Part shown: positions 7,925-16,059 of the stretch, piece after piece | How positions within the stretch are numbered: position 1 is the stretch's first letter | Layout of the letters: each line of letters opens with the position of its first letter | Assembly (NCBI GenBank): GCA_910585725.1 | Contig: CAJUFA010000014.1 | Location: 1 to 64,000 of the forward strand | From: an uncultured Dorea sp. | Lineage (GTDB): Bacteria > Bacillota > Clostridia > Lachnospirales > Lachnospiraceae | Direction of reading: 5' to 3' | DNA length: 64,000 bases | Program-made: the position numbers and the translations under genes | The notes under the pieces: generated by a model | The model's input: only the letters and a program-made list of their open reading frames with translations | The model's database searches: none | What the model was told of the DNA's origin: nothing

Positions 7925-9454
7925 TTACGCTTTATGACCGCCGATCTGGTTATTCCGCTCCATAGCCGTTGCGCCTTCAACCAGATTCGTTCCTTTGAGG
8001 ATCGCGTTCTTTCCATACTTCTTTTTGATCTCCAACATAGCCTGCTGTAAGTTTCTCTCCCGCTTTTGCTCCGCTTCTTTTTCTTCCTGCTCCTTTTTAA
8101 GCGCCGCGTAATCTGTAAATAAATCAAGCTGCTCGAAGACAGGTTCATTTTTGACCGACGTCTCGTCCACTACATGAGTGGCGCCGATTGTTATCCTTCT
8201 GACAAGAAAATTCTCATGGATAATCCTGTCATACAGGTTAAGAGCTGCGTCTACGATCACTCTTGTAGAGGACGTCTGTTCCTTAAGATTCACTGTTCCA
8301 TGGGCATGCTTGGGAACACTGCGTCCGTAACGGTCTGTCGTGATTTTCCCTTTGTAAGATTTCTTTAATTCGAGATCAGACAGATTCTCTCTGTCATAAC
8401 CCACCGTCAGTACGATCTGATCCGTGATCAGACGCTTATCTACCAGATCCAGAACAAGCTGCTCTGTCATTTCACGAACCACCAATCGTGCTTTTTCCGT
8501 CGTATAAGGACGGTGCAGTACCTGGCCGGAACCAATACTGTTTGCAGCCGGTTTGTAGGTCTTGATATCCGCCATAGTACATGGTTCCCATCCCCATGCG
8601 TGGTCGATTAAGAGTTCTGCATTTATACCAAACAACTTATAGAGCAGATCTTCGTTATAGTATTCTCCTGGTTTCCCGATCGAACATTTCGCAATGTCGC
8701 CCATTGTATACATCCCATGCTCAGCCAACTTCTTCGCATACCCATTTCCAACACGCCAGAAATCCGTAATAGGCTGATGTGCCCACAGGATCCGGCGGTA
8801 ACTCTTTTCCGTCAGCTTTGCGATACGCACGCCGTTCTTATCTGGCGGGATATGTTTCGCCACGATGTCCATCGCTACTTTACAAAGATACAGGTTGGTT
8901 CCGATTCCAGCCGTAGCAGTGATTCCCGTCTCGGCATGGATATCCCGAATGATCTTCCCTGCCAGTTCACGGGCCGTGAGCCGATAAGTATCCAGATAAT
9001 GTGTGACGTCCATCATAATCTCATCAATTGAATACACATGACAGTCTTCCGGCGCTACATATTTCAAATAAATCTCATAGATTCTGGCGCTGTAATCTAT
9101 ATAATGTGCCATTCTCGGTGGTGCAACGATATAATCCAGGGCTTTCTCCGGAGAGGTTTTTAACTCGGTATCATCGTAAGAAGAACCTTCAAACTGCCGG
9201 TTCGGCGCAAGACTCTGTCTCCTGGCATTCACTTCCTTCACTCGTTGTATTACTTCGAACAGTCTGGCTCTGCCCGATATTCCGTAGGCTTTCAGTGAAG
9301 GAGACACAGCCAGACAGATTGTCTTCTCTGTTCGGCTTAAGTCCGCAACTACCAGGTTTGTAGTCATAGAATCTAAACCTCTCTCTACACATTCTACCGA
9401 AGCATAGAATGATTTCAGATCAATCGCTATATATGTGTGATTATCCTGAGTCAT
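7925..9454 (-). CDS. Y-family DNA polymerase (UmuC/DinB/UvrX type)
   Basis: A translesion DNA polymerase of 509 residues. The palm starts with YIAIDLKSFYASVECVERG, where the first catalytic Asp sits in IDLKSFYAS. The second acidic pair is in SIDEIMMDV near residue 145. GIGTNLYLCKVAMD and a helix-hairpin-helix-like region (FWRVGNGYAKKLAEHGM) follow, then the little finger and a charged coiled C-terminus. The start at 9454 is chosen because GAGGTGA lies five bases upstream; the in-frame ATG at 9490 has none. A promoter and a LexA-like palindrome lie just upstream. It probably forms an operon with the YolD-like gene. Confidence 0.93.
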   Translation of the reverse strand: MTQDNHTYIAIDLKSFYASVECVERGLDSMTTNLVVADLSRTEKTICLAVSPSLKAYGISGRARLFEVIQRVKEVNARRQSLAPNRQFEGSSYDDTELKTSPEKALDYIVAPPRMAHYIDYSARIYEIYLKYVAPEDCHVYSIDEIMMDVTHYLDTYRLTARELAGKIIRDIHAETGITATAGIGTNLYLCKVAMDIVAKHIPPDKNGVRIAKLTEKSYRRILWAHQPITDFWRVGNGYAKKLAEHGMYTMGDIAKCSIGKPGEYYNEDLLYKLFGINAELLIDHAWGWEPCTMADIKTYKPAANSIGSGQVLHRPYTTEKARLVVREMTEQLVLDLVDKRLITDQIVLTVGYDRENLSDLELKKSYKGKITTDRYGRSVPKHAHGTVNLKEQTSSTRVIVDAALNLYDRIIHENFLVRRITIGATHVVDETSVKNEPVFEQLDLFTDYAALKKEQEEKEAEQKRERNLQQAMLEIKKKYGKNAILKGTNLVEGATAMERNNQIGGHKA

Positions 9455-9501
9455 AACGATCACCTCACTGTCGTCTGTATAAGAATTCAAAAAGTAAAAA
9501 G

Positions 9502-9515
9502 CAAACGTTCGTTTA
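9502..9515. promoter_or_regulatory. LexA-like palindrome in front of the polymerase operon
   Basis: CAAACGTTCGTTTA is a near-perfect palindrome (AAAC-N4-GTTT), resembling the Gram-positive SOS box CGAAC-N4-GTTCG with a changed base in each arm. It overlaps the start site expected from the minus-strand promoter at 9549-9521, which suits repression. Confidence 0.45.
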
Positions 9516-9520
9516 TATTC

Positions 9521-9549
9521 ATTATATCAGAACTTATGTTTGGATTCAA
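9521..9549 (-). promoter_or_regulatory. Sigma-A promoter of the polymerase/yolD operon
   Basis: Minus strand: TTGAAT (9549-9544), a 17-base spacer, TATAAT (9526-9521). The LexA-like palindrome begins about 6 bases downstream of the -10. Confidence 0.7.
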
Positions 9550-9676
9550 CTGTAAAAAATGTCCATTTAGAATTATGGAACAAACTGTTTATTATTTTAA
9601 GAATTGTAGAATTTACATGTTGATCGTGTTATTATGTAAAAGTAAACAAAAAATGAAGATAGGAGTAGAGATTGAA

Positions 9677-10225
9677 ATGAATCAGATAACAGAAGAAAAC
9701 TTAAAAGAGAACTACAAAGAGGAACGTGCTGCTTTACCTGCCCATTTTAAATTGCCTGCCCATATCCAATTCGTGGAAAAGGAACAGGAAATTGAGATGA
9801 TTTTAATAAAAGAAGCAATCGAAACAGGAGAGAAGAGTGAAGACGTGCAAGAAGATCCTGCTTCTTTTGAAGAAGGGGCGGCCATTCTGAATCGTTATTT
9901 TCAAAAAAATGTGAAACTGGATATAGATACTGAGTTGGATCTGGAAGAAATGAACGAAAAGTTTGAAGAGAACAGTTATTTGAACAGGTTTTTATATAGG
10001 GTCTTACAGCTTTGGGAACAGTATACCTGGTTTTTTGTGTCCGATAATCTGGACGAGGTATTATTTGCAGAAGGAGGATTTGACGATTGGCTGAGTAAAA
10101 GAGAGGAGAGCCTTATCAGTGACGTGTCTGATACGGAATCGGAGAACGAAGCAGGGGATGTGATTTCTGAGGAACAGACTGACGAATGCTCAGGCAGTAA
10201 AGAGGAGCCGCTGCTTCATAGATGA
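9677..10225 (+). CDS. Acidic protein of unknown function
   Basis: I do not recognise this 182-residue protein. It is very acidic, with an N-terminal helical part, a central segment rich in aromatic residues (NRFLYRVLQLWEQYTWFF, near residues 98-115) and a Ser/Glu/Asp-rich disordered tail. No signal peptide or clear membrane span is seen. AGGAG lies 11 bases before the ATG at 9677; longer in-frame starts have no SD and would extend into the divergent promoter. A 7-bp inverted repeat (9612-9618 / 9634-9640) stands in its leader. It is divergent from the polymerase operon and could be a regulated accessory gene. Confidence 0.65.
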   Translation: MNQITEENLKENYKEERAALPAHFKLPAHIQFVEKEQEIEMILIKEAIETGEKSEDVQEDPASFEEGAAILNRYFQKNVKLDIDTELDLEEMNEKFEENSYLNRFLYRVLQLWEQYTWFFVSDNLDEVLFAEGGFDDWLSKREESLISDVSDTESENEAGDVISEEQTDECSGSKEEPLLHR

Positions 10226-10243
10226 TTTCTTGATCTATGAAGC
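10213..10243. terminator. Hairpin at the end of the acidic gene
   Basis: A perfect 11-bp stem (GCTTCATAGAT / ATCTATGAAGC) overlaps the last codons. No T run follows directly, so termination is uncertain; the antiporter gene converges on it. Confidence 0.4.
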
Positions 10244-10263
10244 AATAGTCCTGTTTTATAGTA

Positions 10264-11454
10264 TTAATATGTAAGTGGTTTTTGTTTCTGCTGATACAAC
10301 ATTTTCAGAATAATAGGTGTTATGACGGAAGAAACCAGTATCAGCAGGATTACGGCTGAGAAGTACTTTGCTTCGATCATCTGTACCTGAAGACCTTTCT
10401 GGGCGACAATCAGCGCAACTTCTCCCCGGGTCATCATCCCGACGCCAATCTTCAGGGAGTCGATGGTATGAAAACCCAGAAATCTTGATATAATTCCGCA
10501 GCCGATGATCTTGGTGATTAATGCTACGATCACGAATAATACACAGAATCCAAGCAAAGCAGGAGTCATGTCGTCGATAGAAGTTTTCAGGCCGATACTT
10601 GCGAAGAATACCGGTGCGAACAGCATATAGGAATTAATATCTACTTTACGGGCTATGTATTCTGAGTCGTCGATACTGCACAAGACGATTCCCGCAACAT
10701 AAGCTCCTGTAATATCTGCAATTCCGAAGAACCGTTCGGCGGCATATGCCATGGCAAAGGCGAGAACAAAACTTAAGATAGGGATACGCCTTGTATGAGG
10801 GTATTTCCTGTCTAAGGCCTGGAAGATCTTATAGATAATGATTCCAAAGACAACCGCCATGACAAAGAACAGCAGGGTACTGACGATCACAGAGGACGGT
10901 TTGGAGTCCGGATCTTTCATACCGACTACAAAAGTCAGAACAATGATGCCGATAACATCATCGATGATTGCGGCGCTCATAATGGTGGTTCCTGTCTCGG
11001 ATTTCAGATACCCGAGTTCCTGCAGAGACGCAACGGTAATACTCACGGATGTCGCCGTCATGATGACGCCGGTAAAAAGTGCAGAATAGAACTGACTGGT
11101 GCCGGAAGGGGCAAATCCATAATAACAGCAGTAGAGAAGATAACCGCCTGCTAATGGAACGAATACGCCTGCGCAGGCGATAAGCAGCGCTTTCCAACCT
11201 GTACGCATCAGGTCTTTCAGACTGGTCTGAAGTCCGGCAAAGAACATCAGAAGTACGACTCCGATCTCAGCCATACCATTAATTAATTCCGTCTGCTGTA
11301 CAAGTCCGAAAATACTTGGACCGATCAGAAGTCCGGCGATGATTTCACCTACAACCTGGGGCGCTTTAAGCTTCGCCGCGGCGAGTCCGCATAACTTGGC
11401 GCAGATCAGGATGATGGCGAGATCTTTGAAGATTACATATGTTTCCATGCTCAT
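10264..11454 (-). CDS. Cation:proton antiporter (CPA2/Kef type), membrane domain only
   Basis: A 396-residue membrane protein with about 12 hydrophobic segments. Family signatures include GEIIAGLLIGPSIFG in helix 2-3, a central helix with SAAIIDDVIGIIV carrying the acidic pair typical of Na+/H+ or K+/H+ exchange, and MMTRGEVALIVAQKG near the end. The TrkA-N regulatory domain of KefB/KefC is absent, and the protein ends in a short basic tail. A GGGAG site precedes the start. Promoter TTGCAT-N17-TATAAT lies at 11524-11496. The ion cannot be told from sequence. Confidence 0.9.
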   Translation of the reverse strand: MSMETYVIFKDLAIILICAKLCGLAAAKLKAPQVVGEIIAGLLIGPSIFGLVQQTELINGMAEIGVVLLMFFAGLQTSLKDLMRTGWKALLIACAGVFVPLAGGYLLYCCYYGFAPSGTSQFYSALFTGVIMTATSVSITVASLQELGYLKSETGTTIMSAAIIDDVIGIIVLTFVVGMKDPDSKPSSVIVSTLLFFVMAVVFGIIIYKIFQALDRKYPHTRRIPILSFVLAFAMAYAAERFFGIADITGAYVAGIVLCSIDDSEYIARKVDINSYMLFAPVFFASIGLKTSIDDMTPALLGFCVLFVIVALITKIIGCGIISRFLGFHTIDSLKIGVGMMTRGEVALIVAQKGLQVQMIEAKYFSAVILLILVSSVITPIILKMLYQQKQKPLTY

Positions 11455-11495
11455 ATCACTCCCTTAGATAAAGTGGATTTTCTAAAACGTCATAT

Positions 11496-11524
11496 ATTAT
11501 AGCACTGCTTTTCATGTGATGCAA
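11496..11524 (-). promoter_or_regulatory. Sigma-A promoter of the antiporter gene
   Basis: Minus strand: TTGCAT, a 17-base spacer, TATAAT. Confidence 0.65.
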
Positions 11525-11575
11525 CTGAAAATGGGGGATGAGATAGGGGGAGAATACGATATCAAGTGCAGAGGA

Positions 11576-11596
11576 GCCGTATGGATTACATACGGC
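11576..11596. promoter_or_regulatory. Perfect hairpin/palindrome in the iolG leader
   Basis: GCCGTATG and CATACGGC form an 8-bp perfect inverted repeat around GATTA, 37 bases before the start codon. No T tract follows, so an operator or mRNA hairpin is more likely than a terminator. Confidence 0.5.
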
Positions 11597-11633
11597 AGAA
11601 TTTGCCAATATTTATATTAGGAGAGATTAGATT

Positions 11634-12653
11634 ATGAAAAAAGTGAAAGTTGGGATAGCGGGTCTGGGAAGATTGGGAAAAGTGCATGCGCATAATATAG
11701 CATACAAGATTCCAAACGCTGAATTAACGGCGGCATGCTCCATTGTGTCTGACGAACTGGAATACGCGAAGAATGAACTGGGAGTTACCGATGTCTATTC
11801 AGATTATAAGGAGATGCTTGCGGCGGCGGATATCGATGCGGTTGCGATCGTCACTACCTCTGGCGAGCATTGTTGGCAAATCGCCGCGGCCTTAGATGCA
11901 GGTAAGCATGTATTTTGCGATAAGCCGTTGGGGATTACGGTAGAAGAATGTAAACTTGCCGAAAGCGCTGTAGAGCGCCATCCGGAATCGGTATTTTTTT
12001 TGGGATTTATGCGCCGTTTTGACCCGTCATATGCCTACGCGAAGAAAAAGATCGAAGAAGGGGTTATAGGAACGCCTTATATGGTAAAAGCGGCCGGAAT
12101 TGATCCGGAAGCATTGGTGGAAGGGGCGATTAAGTTTGCGGCTACAAGCGGCGGGATTTTCATTGATATGGCGATTCATGACATTGATTTGATGCGTTGG
12201 TTCTTAGGTTCAGACCCGGTGGAGGTACATGCTATGGGAGCCACGTTTAAGCATCCGGAATTCGTAGAAGTGGGAGACGACGAGACGGGAGTCGCTATGT
12301 ATAAGTGTGAAAACGGCGCGCTGGGGGTTGTGCATGTTGGACGAACGGCCGCTCACGGATATCATGTGGAGACGGAGATTATAGGTACGGAGGGATCTTT
12401 AAGGGTTAGTCCGGTACCGGAGAAAAACTTGTGCATGATATATGATAAGAATGGCGCGGTGACAGAATGTGTCGGAGGTTTCCCGGAGAGATTTGCAGAG
12501 GCATATCAGTTGGAGATGCAGGAATTTATTGACTGTGTGGAGAAGGGAAAGAAGCCTGAGATTACCGTATATGACGGGACCAAATCTACGCAGATCGGAT
12601 TTGCCACTACAGAGGCATGGAAGACCGGCAATATAATTAAGATTGAATATTGA
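11634..12653 (+). CDS. iolG: Gfo/Idh/MocA oxidoreductase, inositol 2-dehydrogenase-like
   Basis: A 339-residue NAD-dependent dehydrogenase. The Rossmann fold starts at GIAGLGRLGKVHA, and the family dipeptide is seen in CDKPLG near residue 100. The second domain holds GGIFIDMAIHDIDLMRWFLG, with the Asp and His typical of myo-inositol dehydrogenases. Inositol catabolism or scyllo-inositol interconversion is the likeliest role, but other sugar substrates are possible and no further iol genes are nearby. It is followed 16 bases later by the HD protein and they are probably cotranscribed. Confidence 0.85.
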   Translation: MKKVKVGIAGLGRLGKVHAHNIAYKIPNAELTAACSIVSDELEYAKNELGVTDVYSDYKEMLAAADIDAVAIVTTSGEHCWQIAAALDAGKHVFCDKPLGITVEECKLAESAVERHPESVFFLGFMRRFDPSYAYAKKKIEEGVIGTPYMVKAAGIDPEALVEGAIKFAATSGGIFIDMAIHDIDLMRWFLGSDPVEVHAMGATFKHPEFVEVGDDETGVAMYKCENGALGVVHVGRTAAHGYHVETEIIGTEGSLRVSPVPEKNLCMIYDKNGAVTECVGGFPERFAEAYQLEMQEFIDCVEKGKKPEITVYDGTKSTQIGFATTEAWKTGNIIKIEY

Positions 12654-12669
12654 GAGGGGATGTATCCAC

Positions 12670-13245
12670 ATGATGCCGACGAGAGAAAAGGCTTTGGAGC
12701 TTTTGACGGAAGCGGAAAAGTGTAATCCGGGGGCGTGGGGAGATCATAGCCGTGTCGCCGCCCACTGTGCGGAGAAGATCGCGCAGGAATGTGACGATTT
12801 AGATCCGGACAAAGCTTATATACTGGGATTATTACATGATATTGGGAGGAAGTTTGGCGTAAGGCATCTGGGACACGTGTCGGACGGTTATTCATATATG
12901 AGTTCTCTGGGGTATGATGAAGTCGCAAAAGTATGTCTGACGCATTCCTTTAATAAACTGACTACGGATGTATATATAGGAAAATTTGATACCACAGACG
13001 AAGAATTGAGATTGATTCAGGATACTTTGAAAGTAGTTGTTATAGACGAGTATGATAAATTGATTCAACTGTGCGATTCGATTGCGGGTTCGGAGGGCGT
13101 GCTGGATATTGAAGAAAGAATGAACGATGTGAAAAGGAGATACGGCTTCTATCCTCAGGAAAAATGGGATAATAATTTGAAGCTGAAAAGATATTTTGAG
13201 GAAAAGATGGGGAAGGATATTTACACAGTAGTAGAAAAAGTTTGA
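12670..13245 (+). CDS. HD-domain phosphohydrolase
   Basis: A protein of about 191 residues. Metal ligands of the HD superfamily are visible: His in WGDHSRVAAHC, the HD pair in GLLHDIGRKFG and a further His in CLTHSF. Members hydrolyse phosphate esters of nucleotides or similar small molecules; the substrate here is unknown. The ATG at 12670 is preferred, with GAGGGG upstream; the gene begins just after the dehydrogenase stop. It ends 13 bases before the DUF1835 gene. Confidence 0.85.
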   Translation: MMPTREKALELLTEAEKCNPGAWGDHSRVAAHCAEKIAQECDDLDPDKAYILGLLHDIGRKFGVRHLGHVSDGYSYMSSLGYDEVAKVCLTHSFNKLTTDVYIGKFDTTDEELRLIQDTLKVVVIDEYDKLIQLCDSIAGSEGVLDIEERMNDVKRRYGFYPQEKWDNNLKLKRYFEEKMGKDIYTVVEKV

Positions 13246-13258
13246 CAAGGAGGGTCAG

Positions 13259-14116
13259 ATGATAGAAATATTATTTGGCGAGAGTGAAGCGGCTTCTATG
13301 AAAGCAGCAAAGAATAAGGTAGTAATCGGGACTGTCAACGGTCCTGTTGCCGTATGGACGGCGGGAAAAAAGAAACCGCCAAAGAAACCTTTTGCCGGAT
13401 GGATCGAGGGAACGTCCGAGGAAGTGATCTGCCTTGGCTTCATGCTGGATGTGGGAGATATCAAAGAGCCGGCGGACAGTTCCTATCGGAAGGAATTGAT
13501 CCGTTCTTTGTATGACCAGAATCAGTGGTATCAGGAGTGGTATCAGGATGAAGAATTACGCCGTCTGAGAAGGTTTCTGGAGGACGGGGAATCGGTCAGG
13601 ATATGGTACAGCGACGCGCCTTACTCCAGATGCGGATTCTATCATCTGTGCCAGATTCTGAGAAAATACGAGAATGAGATTCGTGTAGTGAAACTCCCGG
13701 AATATATAATCCGGGAGAATTGTATCACTGTATATAAGAATTGGGGAGAGGTTTCGGCAGAAGAATTCGCGGGGTTTCTGTCTGAAGAAAAGAAGCTTTC
13801 CCGAAATGAGATTCGGATGTTTGCAAATGAATGGAGTGAATTAGCGAGCGATAACAGTCCGCTCCGTGGGGTGATAAACGGAAAAGTTGAGGGCGTTCCT
13901 GAGGATTTCTATGATTTTCTGATTTGGAAGAGGATTACACGTAAGCCGGTTAAGCAAGCCAGACTGATCGGCGATATTCTTGGCTATTATCGGCTTGGTA
14001 TAGGAGACTGGTGGTATGCAAAACGAATCGAACACTATATCCGGCAGGGGAAGATCCGTGTAGTCGAAGATTCGGAGAACAAATATGCAAGGATGATTTG
14101 CGATAGTAGAGAATAG
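13259..14116 (+). CDS. DUF1835/DUF3658 domain protein
   Basis: A 285-residue cytosolic protein. Its opening (IEILFGESEAASMKAA) and the DAPYSRCGFYHLC segment are typical of DUF1835, and the C-terminal third (IGDILGYYRLGIGDWW) fits DUF3658. The biochemical role of the family is not known to me. AGGAGG lies upstream of the ATG, and it appears to be the third gene of the unit starting at 11634. Confidence 0.8.
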   Translation: MIEILFGESEAASMKAAKNKVVIGTVNGPVAVWTAGKKKPPKKPFAGWIEGTSEEVICLGFMLDVGDIKEPADSSYRKELIRSLYDQNQWYQEWYQDEELRRLRRFLEDGESVRIWYSDAPYSRCGFYHLCQILRKYENEIRVVKLPEYIIRENCITVYKNWGEVSAEEFAGFLSEEKKLSRNEIRMFANEWSELASDNSPLRGVINGKVEGVPEDFYDFLIWKRITRKPVKQARLIGDILGYYRLGIGDWWYAKRIEHYIRQGKIRVVEDSENKYARMICDSRE

Positions 14117-14180
14117 ACTATCAACTTTTCTGAAAGGCAGAGGCGCAGGAAAAGAGAAGGGAATCGGTGAGGTTTATAAG

Positions 14181-15074
14181 ATGGAATATATTCCCGCAAA
14201 GACAATTGTTACGAGGACAAAAGCTCCTTCGAAGTGGTTTGGGATCGATTATAATATGAACATTTACAAGGGATGCTGTCATGGCTGTATTTATTGTGAC
14301 AGCCGTTCGGATTGTTATGGAGTCGAACGGTTTGATCAGGTGCGCGCCAAGGAGAATGCGCTTGAGATTATCCGGAATGATTTACGCAGAAAGACAAGAA
14401 GAGGCGTGGTAGGAACCGGAGCCATGAGTGATCCCTATAATCCCTTTGAAGGGGAGCTTAAGCTTTCACGGCACGCGTTAGAACTGTGCGACGCGTTTGA
14501 ATTCGGCGCGGCTATAGCGACAAAGAGTTCCCTGGTGGAACGGGATATTGACGTACTGGAAAGTATCGCGGAGCATTCGCCGGTACTATTAAAGATTACG
14601 GTGACGACGGCGGACGATGACCTGGCGGCAAAGACGGAGCCGTATGTTTCACGTCCGTCGGACAGATTCGGGACGATTAAAAAACTTTCCGCAGCGGGCT
14701 TGTATACAGGAATTCTTCTTATGCCGGTACTGCCTTTTATAGAGGATAACAGGGACAATATCGGTGAGATAATCCGACGAGGCGAAGAAGCCGGGGCAAG
14801 ATTTATCTATCCTGCATTCGGTATGACTCTGAGGGGGAACCAGAGGGTATGGTATTATCAGAAGCTTAATGAATTGTTTCCGGGGGAAGGCCTTGTAGAG
14901 GCTTATCAGAAAAAGTACGGAGAATATTACGAATGTATCAGTCCGCACGCGAGAAAGCTGTGGGAATACTTTTCGGAGGAATGCGGGAGGAGAAGGATCG
15001 TGTATCGTATGGAGGATATTATCAGTCAGTATAAGAGGCCGTATAAGGTTACGCAGATGACATTGCCGTTTTGA
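14181..15074 (+). CDS. Radical SAM protein, spore photoproduct lyase-like (SPL) family
   Basis: A 297-residue radical SAM enzyme. The cluster motif is C-x3-C-x2-C in KGCCHGCIYC near residue 31, followed by a third-position Cys-rich loop (DSRSDCYG). GVVGTGAMSDPYNPFE is characteristic of Rv2578c/SplB-type proteins. True spore photoproduct lyases carry an extra C-terminal cysteine-bearing domain that I do not see, so repair of UV lesions is only a guess. It lies between the DUF1835 gene and the response regulator. Confidence 0.88.
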   Translation: MEYIPAKTIVTRTKAPSKWFGIDYNMNIYKGCCHGCIYCDSRSDCYGVERFDQVRAKENALEIIRNDLRRKTRRGVVGTGAMSDPYNPFEGELKLSRHALELCDAFEFGAAIATKSSLVERDIDVLESIAEHSPVLLKITVTTADDDLAAKTEPYVSRPSDRFGTIKKLSAAGLYTGILLMPVLPFIEDNRDNIGEIIRRGEEAGARFIYPAFGMTLRGNQRVWYYQKLNELFPGEGLVEAYQKKYGEYYECISPHARKLWEYFSEECGRRRIVYRMEDIISQYKRPYKVTQMTLPF

Positions 15075-15106
15075 GAAAGGATATAATCAGAAAGCAGGGA
15101 GATAAT

Positions 15107-15829
15107 ATGCAGAAGATTTTGATTGTAGAGGATGATGCTAAAAATAACCAGATGCTGAAGGAATATCTGGAGAATCACGGATATGTGTGTACACAGGCTT
15201 ATTCCGGCAGTGAAGCAAAATTATTATTCTCCATGGAAGAATATGACTTGGTGCTTCTGGATCTGATGCTTCCGGGAATCTCCGGAGAGGAGTTGGTATC
15301 TGTATTTTCTAAGAAGGTTCCGGTCATCGTACTGTCTGCAAAGAGCGGACTTGACAGTAAGGTGGAGGTATTGTCGGCGGGAGCGGAGGACTATCTTTGT
15401 AAACCCTTCGATCTCCCGGAATTGCTGGTGCGGATACAGGTACAGTTCCGCCGCCGCGGGAAGCGTGACGGTTCGGCCGATTCGGAATTTTCTGACGGAG
15501 ACAATACTGTATCCGGTCAGGCGGATTTTGAGCAGACGGTCTACTCATATCGGGGATGGACGTTGAATCCGGATACGTGGGAGATGACGGCGGAAGGTGA
15601 ACAGATAGAGCTGACACGGCATGAATTTCTGATTATGGAGTTGTTGATCCGCAATCCGAAAAGAGTGTTTACGAAGCAGATGATCTATGAGTATGCGTGG
15701 GGAGAGGAGTATCTGGCGGAGGATAAGACGATCAACGTACATATCAGTAATATCCGTTCCAAATTAAAGAGAAGCAAGACAGACAGTTATATTCAGACGG
15801 TGTGGGGAATGGGGTTTAAATTATCTTAG
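15107..15829 (+). CDS. OmpR-family response regulator
   Basis: A 240-residue response regulator. The receiver has the acidic pair in VEDDAKN, the phosphorylated Asp in LVLLDLMLPGISG near residue 51 and the conserved Lys in YLCKPFDLPELLVR. The winged-helix DNA-binding domain (LTRHEFLIMELLIRNPKRVFTK..., VHISNIRSKL) occupies about residues 145-240. The start at 15107 follows AGGGAG. It pairs with the histidine kinase at 17861, with the ABC transporter between them, a Bce/lantibiotic-immunity-like layout. Phased direct repeats upstream of the ABC genes are its likely target. Confidence 0.94.
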   Translation: MQKILIVEDDAKNNQMLKEYLENHGYVCTQAYSGSEAKLLFSMEEYDLVLLDLMLPGISGEELVSVFSKKVPVIVLSAKSGLDSKVEVLSAGAEDYLCKPFDLPELLVRIQVQFRRRGKRDGSADSEFSDGDNTVSGQADFEQTVYSYRGWTLNPDTWEMTAEGEQIELTRHEFLIMELLIRNPKRVFTKQMIYEYAWGEEYLAEDKTINVHISNIRSKLKRSKTDSYIQTVWGMGFKLS

Positions 15830-15892
15830 GCTTTTTGTGGGAGTCGGATACGATAAGAAGACAAAAGAGCATTCTTACAGGGTAGAAATACT

Positions 15893-15931
15893 TTAAACTT
15901 TCTTAAACTTTTCTGAGCGCTTTTTAAACTT
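15893..15931. promoter_or_regulatory. Phased direct repeats, candidate response-regulator box
   Basis: TTAAACTT occurs three times in the same orientation at 15893, 15903 and 15924, offsets of 10 and 21 bases, that is one and two helical turns. A -10-like TAGAAT follows at 15940-15945 without a good -35, as expected for an activated promoter. Confidence 0.65.
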
Positions 15932-16059
15932 TCTTGTATTAGAATACCATTTGTAAGGAAAACAGTGAATCGAAGCGCTGTCAGAGCGGATCAAGGTTTA
16001 TAATTGTGATGCCGGCAGCGCGGCAGGCTGGTGAGTACAGGAAAGGAGAGACAGAAGCC

